A DNA stretch of 64,000 nt from Phocaeicola faecium (GTDB taxonomy: Bacteria; Bacteroidota; Bacteroidia; Bacteroidales; Bacteroidaceae). Where the stretch lies: assembly GCF_014837055.1 (NCBI RefSeq), contig NZ_JACSPQ010000001.1:547035-611034 (forward strand), written 5' to 3'. The first letter of the stretch is position 1; each line of letters starts with the position of its first letter. Below are positions 50,198 to 59,650 of the stretch, piece after piece. The notes under the pieces are model-generated. The model saw nothing but the letters and a program-made list of their open reading frames with translations. It searched no databases and had not been told where the DNA came from. The translations under genes and the position numbers were made by a program.

Positions 50198-50803
50198 ATG
50201 AAAACTACCATGAAGACACTGACAAGCCTTTTAATCTGTTGCTTATTTGCAGCCTCATACGTGAATGCACATACGCTGAACCGCCCCGAAAGTACCAACT
50301 ATATTAATGGGGTTACAGCTCTGAACGAAGGAAATCCCGAAAAGGCATACGAACTTTTAAACGCAGAAATCAACGAACATCCGCAAAACGGATATGCCCA
50401 TTGTTATATGGCTCTTATCTGTAATTATTATGGCGATATGAAAATGGCGCTGGACGCTGTAAACAATGCGTTGGAGTTACTCCCCCAAGACGATAACGAG
50501 TACCGTTCGTTTGCCTATTATACCCGTGGAACAATGTTGCTCAATTTAAAAGAGTGGGCTTTGGCAGCTACCGACCTGACTGAAGCAATCCGTCTGAATC
50601 CGGAAGATACTGAAAACTATAAGGCACGTGCCGAAGCCTATCTGAATAACGGAAACTACGAGGCTTCATTCGAGGACGTTACCACGGCTCTCAAATTAGA
50701 CAGCAAGGCGGATGTGAACGACTTGGTTCTCCAACTTTTGGCAGCAGCTCCGTCTGCCGAACTTGTCAACCGCATCGCTTCTGCTTACACCCTGATAAAA
50801 TAA
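50198..50803 (+). CDS. Small exported tetratricopeptide-repeat protein
   Basis: A 201-residue protein with a signal peptide (LLICCLFAASYVNAH) and about four TPR units covering the rest. Good examples are INGVTALNEGNPEKAYELLN and AHCYMALICNYYGDMKMALDAVNNALELLP. It is probably a periplasmic scaffold. It is monocistronic, with a strong promoter before it and a strong terminator after it. No partner is evident. Confidence 0.88.
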   Translation: MKTTMKTLTSLLICCLFAASYVNAHTLNRPESTNYINGVTALNEGNPEKAYELLNAEINEHPQNGYAHCYMALICNYYGDMKMALDAVNNALELLPQDDNEYRSFAYYTRGTMLLNLKEWALAATDLTEAIRLNPEDTENYKARAEAYLNNGNYEASFEDVTTALKLDSKADVNDLVLQLLAAAPSAELVNRIASAYTLIK

Positions 50804-50897
50804 AGTTGCAATTTACGCTTTCTTGTGGTCCGGACAGGCGGCTCACAAGGGTAAAAAACATGCGGAAGCCCTGACTGACGCATATTGATATTTTAGT

Positions 50898-50940
50898 AAA
50901 ACATGCGTATATATCAAACAAAATATACGCATGTTTTTTT
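50898..50940 (+). terminator. Terminator after the TPR protein gene
   Basis: 15-bp perfect arms (50898-50912 and 50923-50937) with a T-run. Confidence 0.9.
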
Positions 50941-50958
50941 ATTCCTTGTAACATCTCC

Positions 50959-50989
50959 TTGTTTCTAAAGACTTGATTTATTACTTTTG
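50959..50989 (+). promoter_or_regulatory. Promoter of the peptide transporter gene
   Basis: TTG (50959-50961), 20 bases, TACTTTTG (50982-50989), 45 bases before the ATG. Confidence 0.65.
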
Positions 50990-51034
50990 TACTCCGAACG
51001 AGAAAATTACTAACATTTATCAAGACAAAAAAGA

Positions 51035-52582
51035 ATGAATCAAGCAAAAGGACATCCCAAAGGGCTCTATCTGTTATTTGTAACAGAAATGTGGGAACGT
51101 TTCAGTTACTACGGTATGCGTGCGCTGTTCATGCTCTACATGGTACAGGCGTTGCTGTTCGACAAAGAAACAGCCTCACAAGTTTACGGAAGTTATACAG
51201 GATTAGTGTATCTGACTCCGCTTATCGGTGGTTACATAGCCGACCGATACTGGGGAAACAGGCGTTCTATCGTGGTGGGTGCACTGACGATGGCAATCGG
51301 ACAGTTTCTACTGTTTCTCAGTGCCTGCTATTTCCATGAGGTATCGCTTGCCAAATGGCTGATGTTCTGCGGATTAGGAATGCTGATATTGGGTAACGGT
51401 TTTTTCAAACCGAACATCTCCACGATGGTAGGAAGGCTGTATGCGGCAGACGATACGCGCAAGGATTCTGCTTTTACCATCTTCTATATGGGCGTAAACG
51501 TAGGGTCTACCCTTGCTCCGCTTATCTGCGGGCTGGTGGGAAACACCGGACATCCGGAAGATTTTAAATGGGGATTTTTGGCAGCATGTATCGGCATGTT
51601 GCTGGGTGCGAGTGTTTTTTCAGTGTTTAAAAACAAATATATCTGCGACCCGGACGGAAATCCCGTAGGCGCGGTTCCTACCCAGACGAAACGCGACGCC
51701 GATGATACCGCTCCACGTACTGCGACATCGAAACGTACATGCGGTATGGTGATAGGCACTCTCCTGCTGACCCTTTTGTTCTCAATAGATTGGAGCGCAA
51801 CAAACGGCAATTATTTTCACAATGCCGACTGGATAGGTTCGCTTATCTACGCCACTGCCATAACCGTTCCGCTGCTGATTATCACCGATAAATCGCTGAC
51901 ACGCATTGAGCAGGCACGTATCGGGGTAATCTATATCATCGCCTTTTTCGTCATATTCTTTTGGGCTGCTTACGAGCAGGCTGGCGCATCGCTGACTTTC
52001 TTTGCCGATGAGCAGACCGATCGTCATATTGGAGGATGGGAGATGCCGGCAGCTTATTTCCAATCGTTTAATCCGATTATGATTGTTACCCTTGCCCCAC
52101 TGTTTGCTGCCATCTGGTCGTTTTTAGGAAAGCGCGGAATCGAACCTTCTTCACCGCGCAAACAGGCTATCGGCTTGTTTCTGTTGGCTTTAGGTTACTT
52201 GTTCATTGCTTTTGGCGTGAAAGACGTTGAACCGGGCGTAAAAGTAAGCATGGTCTGGCTTACGGGATTGTATCTGATTCACACGATGGGTGAACTCTGC
52301 CTCGCTCCCATCGGGCTTTCTTTAGTTTACAAGCTCTCTCCCGTACGGTTTTCTTCGCTGCTGATGGGTGTATGGTATCTCAGCACCTCGGCTGCCAACA
52401 AATTTGCCGGGATGCTGAGCGGATACTATCCCGAAAACGGAATCAGTAAAAACTTTTTAGGCTATCAGGTTGAAAATCTTTTCGATTTCTTCATGCTCTT
52501 TGTGTTTATGAGCGGCACGGCTGCCGTCATACTTTTTGTATTCTCCGGAAAACTGCAAAAGATGATGAAAGGAACGGAATAA
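51035..52582 (+). CDS. POT/PTR2-family peptide:H+ symporter
   Basis: A 515-residue MFS protein with 12-14 helices that imports di- and tripeptides with protons. The N-terminal EMWERFSYYGMRALFMLY contains the conserved ExxER motif. GGYIADRYWGNRR and FFKPNISTMVG are the PTR2 signatures. It ends at a bidirectional terminator shared with the universal stress gene. A dietary or host peptide supply role is likely. Confidence 0.95.
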   Translation: MNQAKGHPKGLYLLFVTEMWERFSYYGMRALFMLYMVQALLFDKETASQVYGSYTGLVYLTPLIGGYIADRYWGNRRSIVVGALTMAIGQFLLFLSACYFHEVSLAKWLMFCGLGMLILGNGFFKPNISTMVGRLYAADDTRKDSAFTIFYMGVNVGSTLAPLICGLVGNTGHPEDFKWGFLAACIGMLLGASVFSVFKNKYICDPDGNPVGAVPTQTKRDADDTAPRTATSKRTCGMVIGTLLLTLLFSIDWSATNGNYFHNADWIGSLIYATAITVPLLIITDKSLTRIEQARIGVIYIIAFFVIFFWAAYEQAGASLTFFADEQTDRHIGGWEMPAAYFQSFNPIMIVTLAPLFAAIWSFLGKRGIEPSSPRKQAIGLFLLALGYLFIAFGVKDVEPGVKVSMVWLTGLYLIHTMGELCLAPIGLSLVYKLSPVRFSSLLMGVWYLSTSAANKFAGMLSGYYPENGISKNFLGYQVENLFDFFMLFVFMSGTAAVILFVFSGKLQKMMKGTE

Positions 52583-52611
52583 CTTTTCTTTCCATTCCCT
52601 TTCCCTCCCCA

Positions 52612-52666
52612 AAAAAACAGCCACAAGTTTACGCAATGACCTGCTTCGGACGTAAACCTGTGGCTG
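52612..52666. terminator. Bidirectional terminator between transporter and stress protein genes
   Basis: CAGCCACAAGTTTACG (52618-52633) pairs with CGTAAACCTGTGGCTG (52651-52666) with one mismatch. Seven A on the left give a T-run for the minus strand. Confidence 0.82.
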
Positions 52667-52678
52667 AATGTGTTTTAA

Positions 52679-53806
52679 TTATTTAATAACCAGTATGGGC
52701 GTATTAGAATGGAATATCATTCTTCGTGCAATACTCGGATTAAAAAGACGGGCAAATACATTCCGTTTATAATTCGTAATGCAAAGCACGTCTATATTTT
52801 CTTCTTTTACATATACATCTAAATTATTCAGCAAATGGTCTTCCGTCACTATATTATAACTGATGTTTAACTGCGGGTATTGTTTCTTGAAATATTCTTT
52901 AATACCTGCGAGCTTTATTTCATTCCACGTACGACGCTGCTCGTTTGTATTCAGATGAATAAATGAAATGTCGAACTTATAGTTTTGAAAAGTCGTAATG
53001 AGCGAATCAAACGCTATCAGGTCGCGCTGGTCAAAGTTGGTAATAAACCCAACCTTATGTATTTCGTTAAAGTTCTTAGCCTTAACATGTTCCGGAATCG
53101 CATAAACAAACGTAGGGCTACGGTCAATAATTTCCGCCGTCACACTACCTATTAAGTCCAGCTCCTTCTCACCCATTCCGCGGGTGCCCATAATGATGAT
53201 AAGCGGTTCTTCTGTGCGGGCATAATGAAGGATTTCCTCTTCGGGCACTCCCTCACGCAGCAGGCAAGTATACTTCACAGACGGAAGCTCACCGCTATTT
53301 ATCTTTTCTTTGATATGCTCGACAAGTTTATTCAACTGCTCGTGTATATTATCCAACATGCTTTTAATGCCCATTTCTTTTTCGAAAGGAATGCCATACC
53401 CCTCCGTAGCATATTGCAGGCTCGGCATGTATACCGGACTGAAATACACGTGCATCAGAACAACTTCGGCATGAATTTCATTGGCAAAATTGAACCCAAA
53501 CTCACACGCCTTTAAAGAATACCCTGAAAAATCTATCGGAATTAATATCTTCTTGCTGCGGCGTTCCGCTTTCTGAGGCTCTTCTTTTACCACTTCATCT
53601 GCCAGCCAAGCCGAACTTTCAATGATTTTCAAAGCACGCGGCAGGTCGCTTTCTTTAATACGGATTCGTACTCCCGATGAAATAACCGGCTGAATTAAGT
53701 TCACATTATGAATATATGCTTCAATACCTTCATTCTCAAGTACGGTTTTAAGAATTTGCGCCTTGGAATAAGTCAAAATAGCTAACGTAACAAGTTTTTC
53801 TTCCAT
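52679..53806 (-). CDS. Universal stress protein with N-terminal DUF2007-like domain
   Basis: A 375-residue soluble protein with three parts. Residues 1-65 look like a DUF2007 putative signal-transducing domain (LAILTYSKAQILKTVLENEGIEAY). Residues ~85-235 form a UspA domain with the nucleotide motif GTRGMGEKELDLIGS (G-2X-G-9X-GS), so it probably binds ATP. Residues ~245-375 are a second UspA-like domain in which that motif is lost. Tandem Usp proteins sense stress or energy state. The added DUF2007 part is unusual. It is monocistronic. Confidence 0.88.
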   Translation of the reverse strand: MEEKLVTLAILTYSKAQILKTVLENEGIEAYIHNVNLIQPVISSGVRIRIKESDLPRALKIIESSAWLADEVVKEEPQKAERRSKKILIPIDFSGYSLKACEFGFNFANEIHAEVVLMHVYFSPVYMPSLQYATEGYGIPFEKEMGIKSMLDNIHEQLNKLVEHIKEKINSGELPSVKYTCLLREGVPEEEILHYARTEEPLIIIMGTRGMGEKELDLIGSVTAEIIDRSPTFVYAIPEHVKAKNFNEIHKVGFITNFDQRDLIAFDSLITTFQNYKFDISFIHLNTNEQRRTWNEIKLAGIKEYFKKQYPQLNISYNIVTEDHLLNNLDVYVKEENIDVLCITNYKRNVFARLFNPSIARRMIFHSNTPILVIK

Positions 53807-53836
53807 AACACAAGTTTTTTAAGGTTGAACATATAA

Positions 53837-53874
53837 GAAAAAATCCCAGCCATCGGGACACGCTGACTGGGATT
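53837..53874 (-). terminator. Terminator of the small HTH gene
   Basis: AATCCCAG (53842-53849) pairs with CTGGGATT (53867-53874), and the minus strand continues in a T-run. Confidence 0.75.
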
Positions 53875-53880
53875 GGTATT

Positions 53881-54138
53881 TTACGCTTTTTGCTGTTCCT
53901 TTAAGATAGCGATTGCTTTGTCAAGCACTGTCGTATCGTCTAACATGACTAAACCGCCATCCGGTCCCGGCTCCAAGTGAATACCTACACTTTTACCGTC
54001 TTTAAAATTATGTCCGCCAAAGAAGTTCCGCACCGTTTCTACGCTCAGGCTCAGTTCGTCGGCGATACGGTGCATACTTCCGGTGGGCAATGAATCTTTA
54101 ATTTTACGCAACTCGTTAAAAGTTATTGTTCTGTTCAT
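53881..54138 (-). CDS. Small helix-turn-helix DNA-binding protein
   Basis: An 85-residue protein from the ATG at 54138 (MNRTITFNELRKIKDSLP). Residues ~16-36 form a helix-turn-helix (GSMHRIADELSLSVETVRNF), followed by FFGGHNFKDGKSVGIHLEPG and a short C-terminal helix. It looks like a small DNA-binding protein common in Bacteroidales, but I cannot name it. A longer frame to 54216 has an unlikely N terminus. It is alone between two terminators. Confidence 0.78.
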   Translation of the reverse strand: MNRTITFNELRKIKDSLPTGSMHRIADELSLSVETVRNFFGGHNFKDGKSVGIHLEPGPDGGLVMLDDTTVLDKAIAILKEQQKA

Positions 54139-54303
54139 AGTAGTTCCATATTTAAGAGTTAGACTGATTGTTTTAAAATCTCGATATAAAAATAATGAAA
54201 GATTCTGACAAGACAAATAAAATCAATAATATTTTTACAAAAATCGGTTTCCGGGCCTGAATTTCTATCATATAGTTCATAAAAACACGCTCCGGCTTCG
54301 TCA

Positions 54304-54413
54304 GGAGCTTTGAAAAACGCTAACGGTAAAACCGGTCAGTCTTCCGAATAGAAATGGTGAACTCATCCGTTAGAAAAGGACAACGCTAACGGTAGTATTT
54401 TTCGGGATATAAC
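54304..54413 (-). repeat. Dispersed intergenic repeat, copy R6
   Basis: Its reverse complement matches copy R1 (1183-1291) almost block by block, including ATATCCCGAAAAA at one end and ACCATTTCTATTCGG in the centre. It lies in a 407-base gap with no gene; the rest of that gap holds a terminator and A/T-rich DNA. Confidence 0.75.
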
Positions 54414-54468
54414 GGCGGAGAATTTCTTGCTTTCGCAAGGCAGGAAAGTTAAAGGGATTTATATCCAA

Positions 54469-54512
54469 CAAAAAAGCCGAAGAAACTTTACAGTAAGTTC
54501 TTCGACTTTTTT
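54469..54512. terminator. Terminator of the bat operon
   Basis: AAGCCGAAGAA (54474-54484) pairs with TTCTTCGACTT (54498-54508) with one mismatch. Runs of A and T flank both sides, so it can act in both directions. It ends the moxR-to-PAP2 operon. Confidence 0.78.
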
Positions 54513-54545
54513 TATAACAAATTCAAACAGGTTCTATAAGTAGCA

Positions 54546-55265
54546 TCAGAAATCGAGCACTTTGGCTTTAATCATTCCCATTACCAGTGCGTAAATATAG
54601 GTAAGCAACAAGACAAGATGCAGCAAGTTTACATCTTCGCTACCGTATGTTTTCTTGTCGGTGGCATAAGAGGGTGTCGACATGTAGCGGTTATTGATGA
54701 ACAGTTTTCTTTGGAGGAAACTATAAAGCCAGTACGTAAGAAGTGAAATACAGCAACCGCATATTGCCCCGCAGAGGATGTCGCCCGGATAATGTACGCC
54801 CAAATAGATTCGGGAATACGACGGGATGGCTGCCCATACAAACATCATCCATGTAAAGCCTTTGTTACGGATAAGTAGAGAAACAAACATAGCTACCGCA
54901 AACGTATTGGTGGCATGGCCGGAAATGAAGCCGTACAAGCCTCCCCGATACCCGTTGACCGTATGAACCAGATACATTATCTCAGGGTCTTGGGTAGGAC
55001 GGAAACGGGCGAAAAAAGGCTTGCATATACTGGATGAAAGTTGGTCTGCCAACGTTACGGTCAAAGCGATCATCCCGACAATCAGCAGAGCCTGTGTAGG
55101 CTTATTATTCTTGAAAATAACATATAAAAGCATCAATATAGCCGGAATCCAAGTAGCTGTGCTGGTTACCACCCACATCACTCCATCCCAGAACAAGGAG
55201 TGACTTCCGTTCAAGGTAAGCAATAGTTCTTTATCAAAATCAATAAGTTGCTGTATGTCAATCAT
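54546..55265 (-). CDS. PAP2-family membrane phosphatase
   Basis: A 239-residue inner membrane protein with about six helices. All three PAP2 motifs are present: KPFFARFRPT, SGHAT and SRIYLGVHYPGD. Family members remove phosphate from undecaprenyl diphosphate, phosphatidate or lipid A. The start at 55265 lies 11 bases after the batE stop, so it is the last gene of the bat operon. An undecaprenyl diphosphatase role is plausible but not shown. Confidence 0.92.
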   Translation of the reverse strand: MIDIQQLIDFDKELLLTLNGSHSLFWDGVMWVVTSTATWIPAILMLLYVIFKNNKPTQALLIVGMIALTVTLADQLSSSICKPFFARFRPTQDPEIMYLVHTVNGYRGGLYGFISGHATNTFAVAMFVSLLIRNKGFTWMMFVWAAIPSYSRIYLGVHYPGDILCGAICGCCISLLTYWLYSFLQRKLFINNRYMSTPSYATDKKTYGSEDVNLLHLVLLLTYIYALVMGMIKAKVLDF

Positions 55266-55276
55266 AATGGAACGTA

Positions 55277-56029
55277 TCAAATAACTTCAATAGCTTTCGT
55301 CTGCACCCAACCTTTATTACCGTCTTCCAAGCGGATTTCTTTCCACTCTGTCATCGAATTATCTTCGATATATACTTTGGTTCCTTCGTGAAGTACAAAC
55401 AAATCTGTCCCACTTTCATCGGGCGTGCTTTTTACTGTCACCGTAGGGCTCATTATAATTGCCCCGTTACGGATTACCAGTTCTTCTTTTTGCCGACCGG
55501 CAAAGACATTGGCAAATATCGTGACCAGCAACAATACGAAAGCCGAAATAAATCCCACTTTTTTCACCCATATCCGATTGCCGAAAATATAGAAAACCAT
55601 TCCCACCAAAAGCAGTATGAAAGAAATGATACCAAGTCTGCCCCATCCGCTTTCACTCATCAGGTTGGTGAGCGCGTTTATCCATGTTACAATAAACACT
55701 TCACTGGCGGGCGTAATCTGATCGACAGTCTTGCTCCGAGCCATTTCCAAATTAAACCGGGTGTCAGAATCGCCCGGATTCAGCAACAAAGCGCGCTCAT
55801 AGTTGAGTATGGCTTTTGCCATATTCTTATCTTTAAAATAACTGTTTCCCAAGTTATAATAAATATCTGCCGACTCATCTCCGGCATTTAAGATGGCCTC
55901 GTATTTCTCAATAGCTCCTTTAAAGTCATTGTCTTGATAAGCTTTGTCGGCTTCCTCTTTTGCCGAGGCAGCCGATACCAGTTGGACAAGACTTAATAAA
56001 AACACGTATACGACAAATAATCTTTTCAT
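55277..56029 (-). CDS. batE: BatE: TPR and SH3-like aerotolerance protein
   Basis: A 250-residue protein. A signal peptide (ending about residue 22) precedes two TPR units (~24-95), two membrane helices (~125-175) and a C-terminal SH3-like domain (GTKVYIEDNSMTEWKEI...GWVQTKAIEVI). It matches BatE of the Bacteroides aerotolerance operon. The exact biochemical role is not known. It starts 15 bases after batD. Confidence 0.9.
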   Translation of the reverse strand: MKRLFVVYVFLLSLVQLVSAASAKEEADKAYQDNDFKGAIEKYEAILNAGDESADIYYNLGNSYFKDKNMAKAILNYERALLLNPGDSDTRFNLEMARSKTVDQITPASEVFIVTWINALTNLMSESGWGRLGIISFILLLVGMVFYIFGNRIWVKKVGFISAFVLLLVTIFANVFAGRQKEELVIRNGAIIMSPTVTVKSTPDESGTDLFVLHEGTKVYIEDNSMTEWKEIRLEDGNKGWVQTKAIEVI

Positions 56030-56044
56030 CCTTTCCTGTTTTTT

Positions 56045-57874
56045 TTAGTGTTTAATATTGTTTTCCATCTTACTGATGATTTCAACGGATGCGGAATAAA
56101 CTTTATCCATTGCTTCGCTTTCATTTCCCGGAGCATAGCGGGCAAATTCACATTCATTCAGTGCAGCAATAAATTCTTTTACCAGCTCTTCGCTCACGCC
56201 ATATTTTGCAAGCTCAGCTTCAATATTGTCTTTTGAAAGCTGCGAAACCGGAATACTTAACTTATCACTGATATATCCCCACAAAGCCTTCAGCACTTCG
56301 TCGTAGAATTCATTTTTCTTGTTTTCAGCCAATAATTTACCAGCCAGCTTCATACGCTTGGTAGCTACCTTGTTTGCTTTCTTGGTCTTCATTTTTGCCA
56401 CATTTGCATTTTCTTTCGCACGGTTTCTATACAGAATGACAAAAACAACAAACAACAGCAACGGTATGATATACCATAAATAGTATCCCACTGTTCCGAA
56501 GAAGAATTTACCTTTCGGATACAATGTCGTGTCGCCAAGCTTAATAAAGCGTATGTCTTTACCAAGCACTTTGACGCTTTCTTTATTGGTAAAGTCGGAA
56601 ATCACTTGGTCGGCATTTCCCTGTCCTTTTTCCACTTTCAGATTATACGCCTGCGTTTTCAGTGTCTTATAAGAATTACTCTTCAGGTCGAAATAAGTAA
56701 ACTCAATCGGCGGAATAGTAAAGTTACCGGCATGACGCGGAATGGCCAAATACTCAAAAGTCTTCGTTCCGCTCAATCCATTATTTGTCAGGTCGTAATT
56801 ATCCGTGACTTTCGGATCGTAAATTTCAAAATCCTGCGGGAATTTCACTTCGGGCGTATTGATTAACTTCATGTTTCCTACTCCGCTCAGCGTCAACTTA
56901 ATAGTTACAGCGTCATTCGTCTTGACCTCAGTAGCATTAATTGATGAAGAAATTTTAAAATCTCCTACTCCGCCAGAGAAGTTGGCTGGTTTAGCCGGCA
57001 GCGGTTCTACGTTGATAGTCAGTTTCGGGGTTACGATTTTCTTTTTTACTTCTACATATCCGCCCCCGTTAAAAAAGGCATCAAACGGATCTTCCGAGAA
57101 AGTCTGTTGTGCTATTACGCCATCGAAAGTAATAGAGGGAATCTCCAATTTACCAGTCTGCTGCGGAAACAAGATATACTGGCTCCATACGGTTGTATTA
57201 TAATTTCTCCCTTTATAATGCTCCAGTTTGAAAGTTTTCTGCTGGGGAAGTTGTACTTCCTGAGTGTGGAATCCTTTCAAATCAGGCATCTTGCCGTACA
57301 GTTGACGGAGGTTTACCAGCGTATATACTTTATAAGTCAATAAAATAGCTTCCTGCTCGTGTACAGTTGTTTTACTTGCCGTAGCTGTGATAAACAAATC
57401 ATCCTTTGTTATTTTACTGCCCGCTTGCTGGCTACGAGAGGAAGAAGCGCCTCCTTGCTTTCCTCCGGCATTACCACCAGTCGATTGATCTGCCGGAAGA
57501 ACTTTAATCTGTATGGAATTTGAGAAAATCTTTTCTCCTTCAGCCTCTATGCTTGCAGCGGGGATAGTATACGTACCTTCTTTTCCCGCCATCAGAATAT
57601 ACGTAAAGGTAATCGACCGGCTGGACGATACTTTTCCATTAATAATTTGCGTACTGCTTTGCTGCGAGCGACTGGGGCCCATCAAAACATCGAATCCGCT
57701 AATAGACGGAGCACGGAAATCCTTTACCTGCTGTGTATTAACTGTAAACTCCAAACGAAACTGGTCACCGCTTACCACCACATCAGGGGCACTGGCAGTA
57801 AACGTAACTTTATTTGCAGCCTGCATCTGCCACGCAGTAACCGTTAATAATAGTAAGAAAATAATCTTCCTCAT
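56045..57874 (-). CDS. batD: BatD: large periplasmic membrane-anchored protein
   Basis: A 609-residue protein with a signal peptide (ending AANKV), several beta-sandwich repeats (~20-440), one membrane helix near 465-485 and a cytoplasmic C-terminal part of about 110 residues. A low-complexity G/S/Q segment is near 135-155. It matches the BatD/oxygen-tolerance family. It probably holds the BatA/BatB/BatC proteins at the membrane. Confidence 0.92.
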   Translation of the reverse strand: MRKIIFLLLLTVTAWQMQAANKVTFTASAPDVVVSGDQFRLEFTVNTQQVKDFRAPSISGFDVLMGPSRSQQSSTQIINGKVSSSRSITFTYILMAGKEGTYTIPAASIEAEGEKIFSNSIQIKVLPADQSTGGNAGGKQGGASSSRSQQAGSKITKDDLFITATASKTTVHEQEAILLTYKVYTLVNLRQLYGKMPDLKGFHTQEVQLPQQKTFKLEHYKGRNYNTTVWSQYILFPQQTGKLEIPSITFDGVIAQQTFSEDPFDAFFNGGGYVEVKKKIVTPKLTINVEPLPAKPANFSGGVGDFKISSSINATEVKTNDAVTIKLTLSGVGNMKLINTPEVKFPQDFEIYDPKVTDNYDLTNNGLSGTKTFEYLAIPRHAGNFTIPPIEFTYFDLKSNSYKTLKTQAYNLKVEKGQGNADQVISDFTNKESVKVLGKDIRFIKLGDTTLYPKGKFFFGTVGYYLWYIIPLLLFVVFVILYRNRAKENANVAKMKTKKANKVATKRMKLAGKLLAENKKNEFYDEVLKALWGYISDKLSIPVSQLSKDNIEAELAKYGVSEELVKEFIAALNECEFARYAPGNESEAMDKVYSASVEIISKMENNIKH

Positions 57875-57912
57875 TTATTTCATTTTTTATATTATCTACT
57901 CAATAAACAGTA

Positions 57913-58608
57913 TCACCAATCTTTCTCTAACTTACGTCCTTGAACCTGAATTTGTTTTTTCACTTTATCTTGGACATTCTTTTCATCCTGCATCACTGCG
58001 TTCAGCAATTGTTCCGCATTTTCTTTCGACATTTGGTTCTGTTGCTGCTGTTGCTGATTCTGTTGCTGTTCTTGTTTATTTTGGTCTTGCTGATCTTTAT
58101 TTTGCTGTTTATCATCCTGCTTTTGATCTTGCTTCTGCTCTTTATTCTGGTCTTGATTCTGCTGCTGTTGCTGCTGATCTTTCAATTGTTTCTGTGCCAA
58201 GGCCAAATTATAGCGAGTTTCATCATCTTTCGGATTGTTGCGCAATGACTCTTTATATGCTTCAATACACTGCGGAAGCTGTTTCGACGATTGCAGGATA
58301 ACCCCCATGTTATGATATATCCGCGCTAATTTGGATTTATCTTTTTCAATGCGTGAAGCAGCATCAAATTGCTCCATAGCCTCTTTTGCCTTTTCTTGCA
58401 TGAGCAAAGAATTACCGAGGTTATACATGGCATCCGCCGATTTAGGGTTTAGCTCCAACGCTTTACGATAATCCACTTCTGCCTTGACAAACAAACTGTC
58501 TTTATAAAGTTTGTTTCCGCTTCGCAAATAATCCCGCTCTGTTTTCTGTCCGTACGCGAAAACAGAGACAAACATCAACATCAATAATATATATCCCTTG
58601 CGTATCAT
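57913..58608 (-). CDS. batC: BatC: TPR protein with Q/K/D-rich tail
   Basis: A 231-residue protein: signal peptide, three to four TPR units (~30-140), then a low-complexity segment at residues 144-192 made almost only of Q, N, K, D and E, and a short charged end. The TPR part gives the BatC identity. The tail is encoded by repetitive CAG/CAA-type DNA (58033-58179), which may vary in length. It starts 4 bases after batB. Confidence 0.9.
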   Translation of the reverse strand: MIRKGYILLMLMFVSVFAYGQKTERDYLRSGNKLYKDSLFVKAEVDYRKALELNPKSADAMYNLGNSLLMQEKAKEAMEQFDAASRIEKDKSKLARIYHNMGVILQSSKQLPQCIEAYKESLRNNPKDDETRYNLALAQKQLKDQQQQQQNQDQNKEQKQDQKQDDKQQNKDQQDQNKQEQQQNQQQQQQNQMSKENAEQLLNAVMQDEKNVQDKVKKQIQVQGRKLEKDW

Positions 58609-58612
58609 TATC

Positions 58613-59638
58613 TCAATCTCGTTTAAAGAGTCTCACATTCTTGAAAAGCGGATTTTTACGGTCTAATATCATGATTTCGGCTGCCAGTAAAAGCAACGCC
58701 AGCCATGCCAACACCTGAAATTGTTCATCGAATTCGGTAAACACTTGGGTTTCGACATCCGCTTTTGCCAACTTATTAATTTCTGCATTCAATGCCCGTT
58801 CGGCACGATTGGTATTGTCTACACGTACATACATTCCGTTTCCGGCCTGTGCGATTTCCTGACACATCTGTTCGTTCAGCCGCGTAACGATAACGTTTCC
58901 ATCCTTATCCCGCCGGAACTCGTTCTGACCTTCCGTAGGAATGGGAGCTCCATCGGGCGAACCTACTCCAAGTACAAAGACACGCACTCCTTTAGAGGCT
59001 GCTTCTTTTGCGGCTTCTACCGCTCCGCCTTCATGATTCTCACCATCGGTTATCAGCACGATAGCTCTACCAACCCCCTCATTCGGAGTAAAGCTCTTCA
59101 TAGCCAAGTCGATAGCCCCTCTGATATCTGTTCCCTGTGTACTTATCAATGAAGGACTGATAGTTTCTAAAAACATCTTGGCAGATACGTAATCGCTTGT
59201 TATCGGCAGCTGAGTAAAGGCCTCTCCAGCAAAAACAATCAGTGCCACTTTATCATTATTAAAAGTCTCAACCAGCCGCGAAATCAGTTTCTTTGATTTA
59301 TCCAAACGGCTGGGCGTTACATCTTGTGCCAACATCGAATTGGAAATGTCTAACGCCACGACTGTTTCTACGCCCTGACGTTTTACCGTTTCCATCTTCG
59401 AACCGAATTGCGGACGGGCTAACATAAAGATAACCATCGTAAGTGCGGCAAACACTAACCAGAATTTTACATCCGGACGATATTTAGAAACATCCGGCAT
59501 TAATTGTGCCAGCAATTCCGGGTCACCATACCGGCGAATTTTCTTGCGGCGTTTATAATTGGAATACAAATAAAACGCTATCAGAAAAGGCAGTATGATT
59601 AGCAAATATAAATAGATAGGTTCTCCGAATCGAAACAT
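58613..59638 (-). CDS. batB: BatB: von Willebrand factor A domain membrane protein
   Basis: A 341-residue protein with two N-terminal helices, a vWA domain (~85-290) whose MIDAS is DISNS with a later TDGENHEGG, and one C-terminal helix. The metal-ion site is complete, so it can bind a partner through a divalent metal. It starts 12 bases after batA and closely resembles it, pointing to an old duplication. Confidence 0.94.
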   Translation of the reverse strand: MFRFGEPIYLYLLIILPFLIAFYLYSNYKRRKKIRRYGDPELLAQLMPDVSKYRPDVKFWLVFAALTMVIFMLARPQFGSKMETVKRQGVETVVALDISNSMLAQDVTPSRLDKSKKLISRLVETFNNDKVALIVFAGEAFTQLPITSDYVSAKMFLETISPSLISTQGTDIRGAIDLAMKSFTPNEGVGRAIVLITDGENHEGGAVEAAKEAASKGVRVFVLGVGSPDGAPIPTEGQNEFRRDKDGNVIVTRLNEQMCQEIAQAGNGMYVRVDNTNRAERALNAEINKLAKADVETQVFTEFDEQFQVLAWLALLLLAAEIMILDRKNPLFKNVRLFKRD

Positions 59639-59650
59639 AACTTTCTCTTT

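Noticed and set aside
57513-58301. Open frame of 262 codons on the plus strand over batD and batC
   Set aside because: It covers the repetitive antisense of the Q-rich tail and the batD signal region and has no protein-like order.
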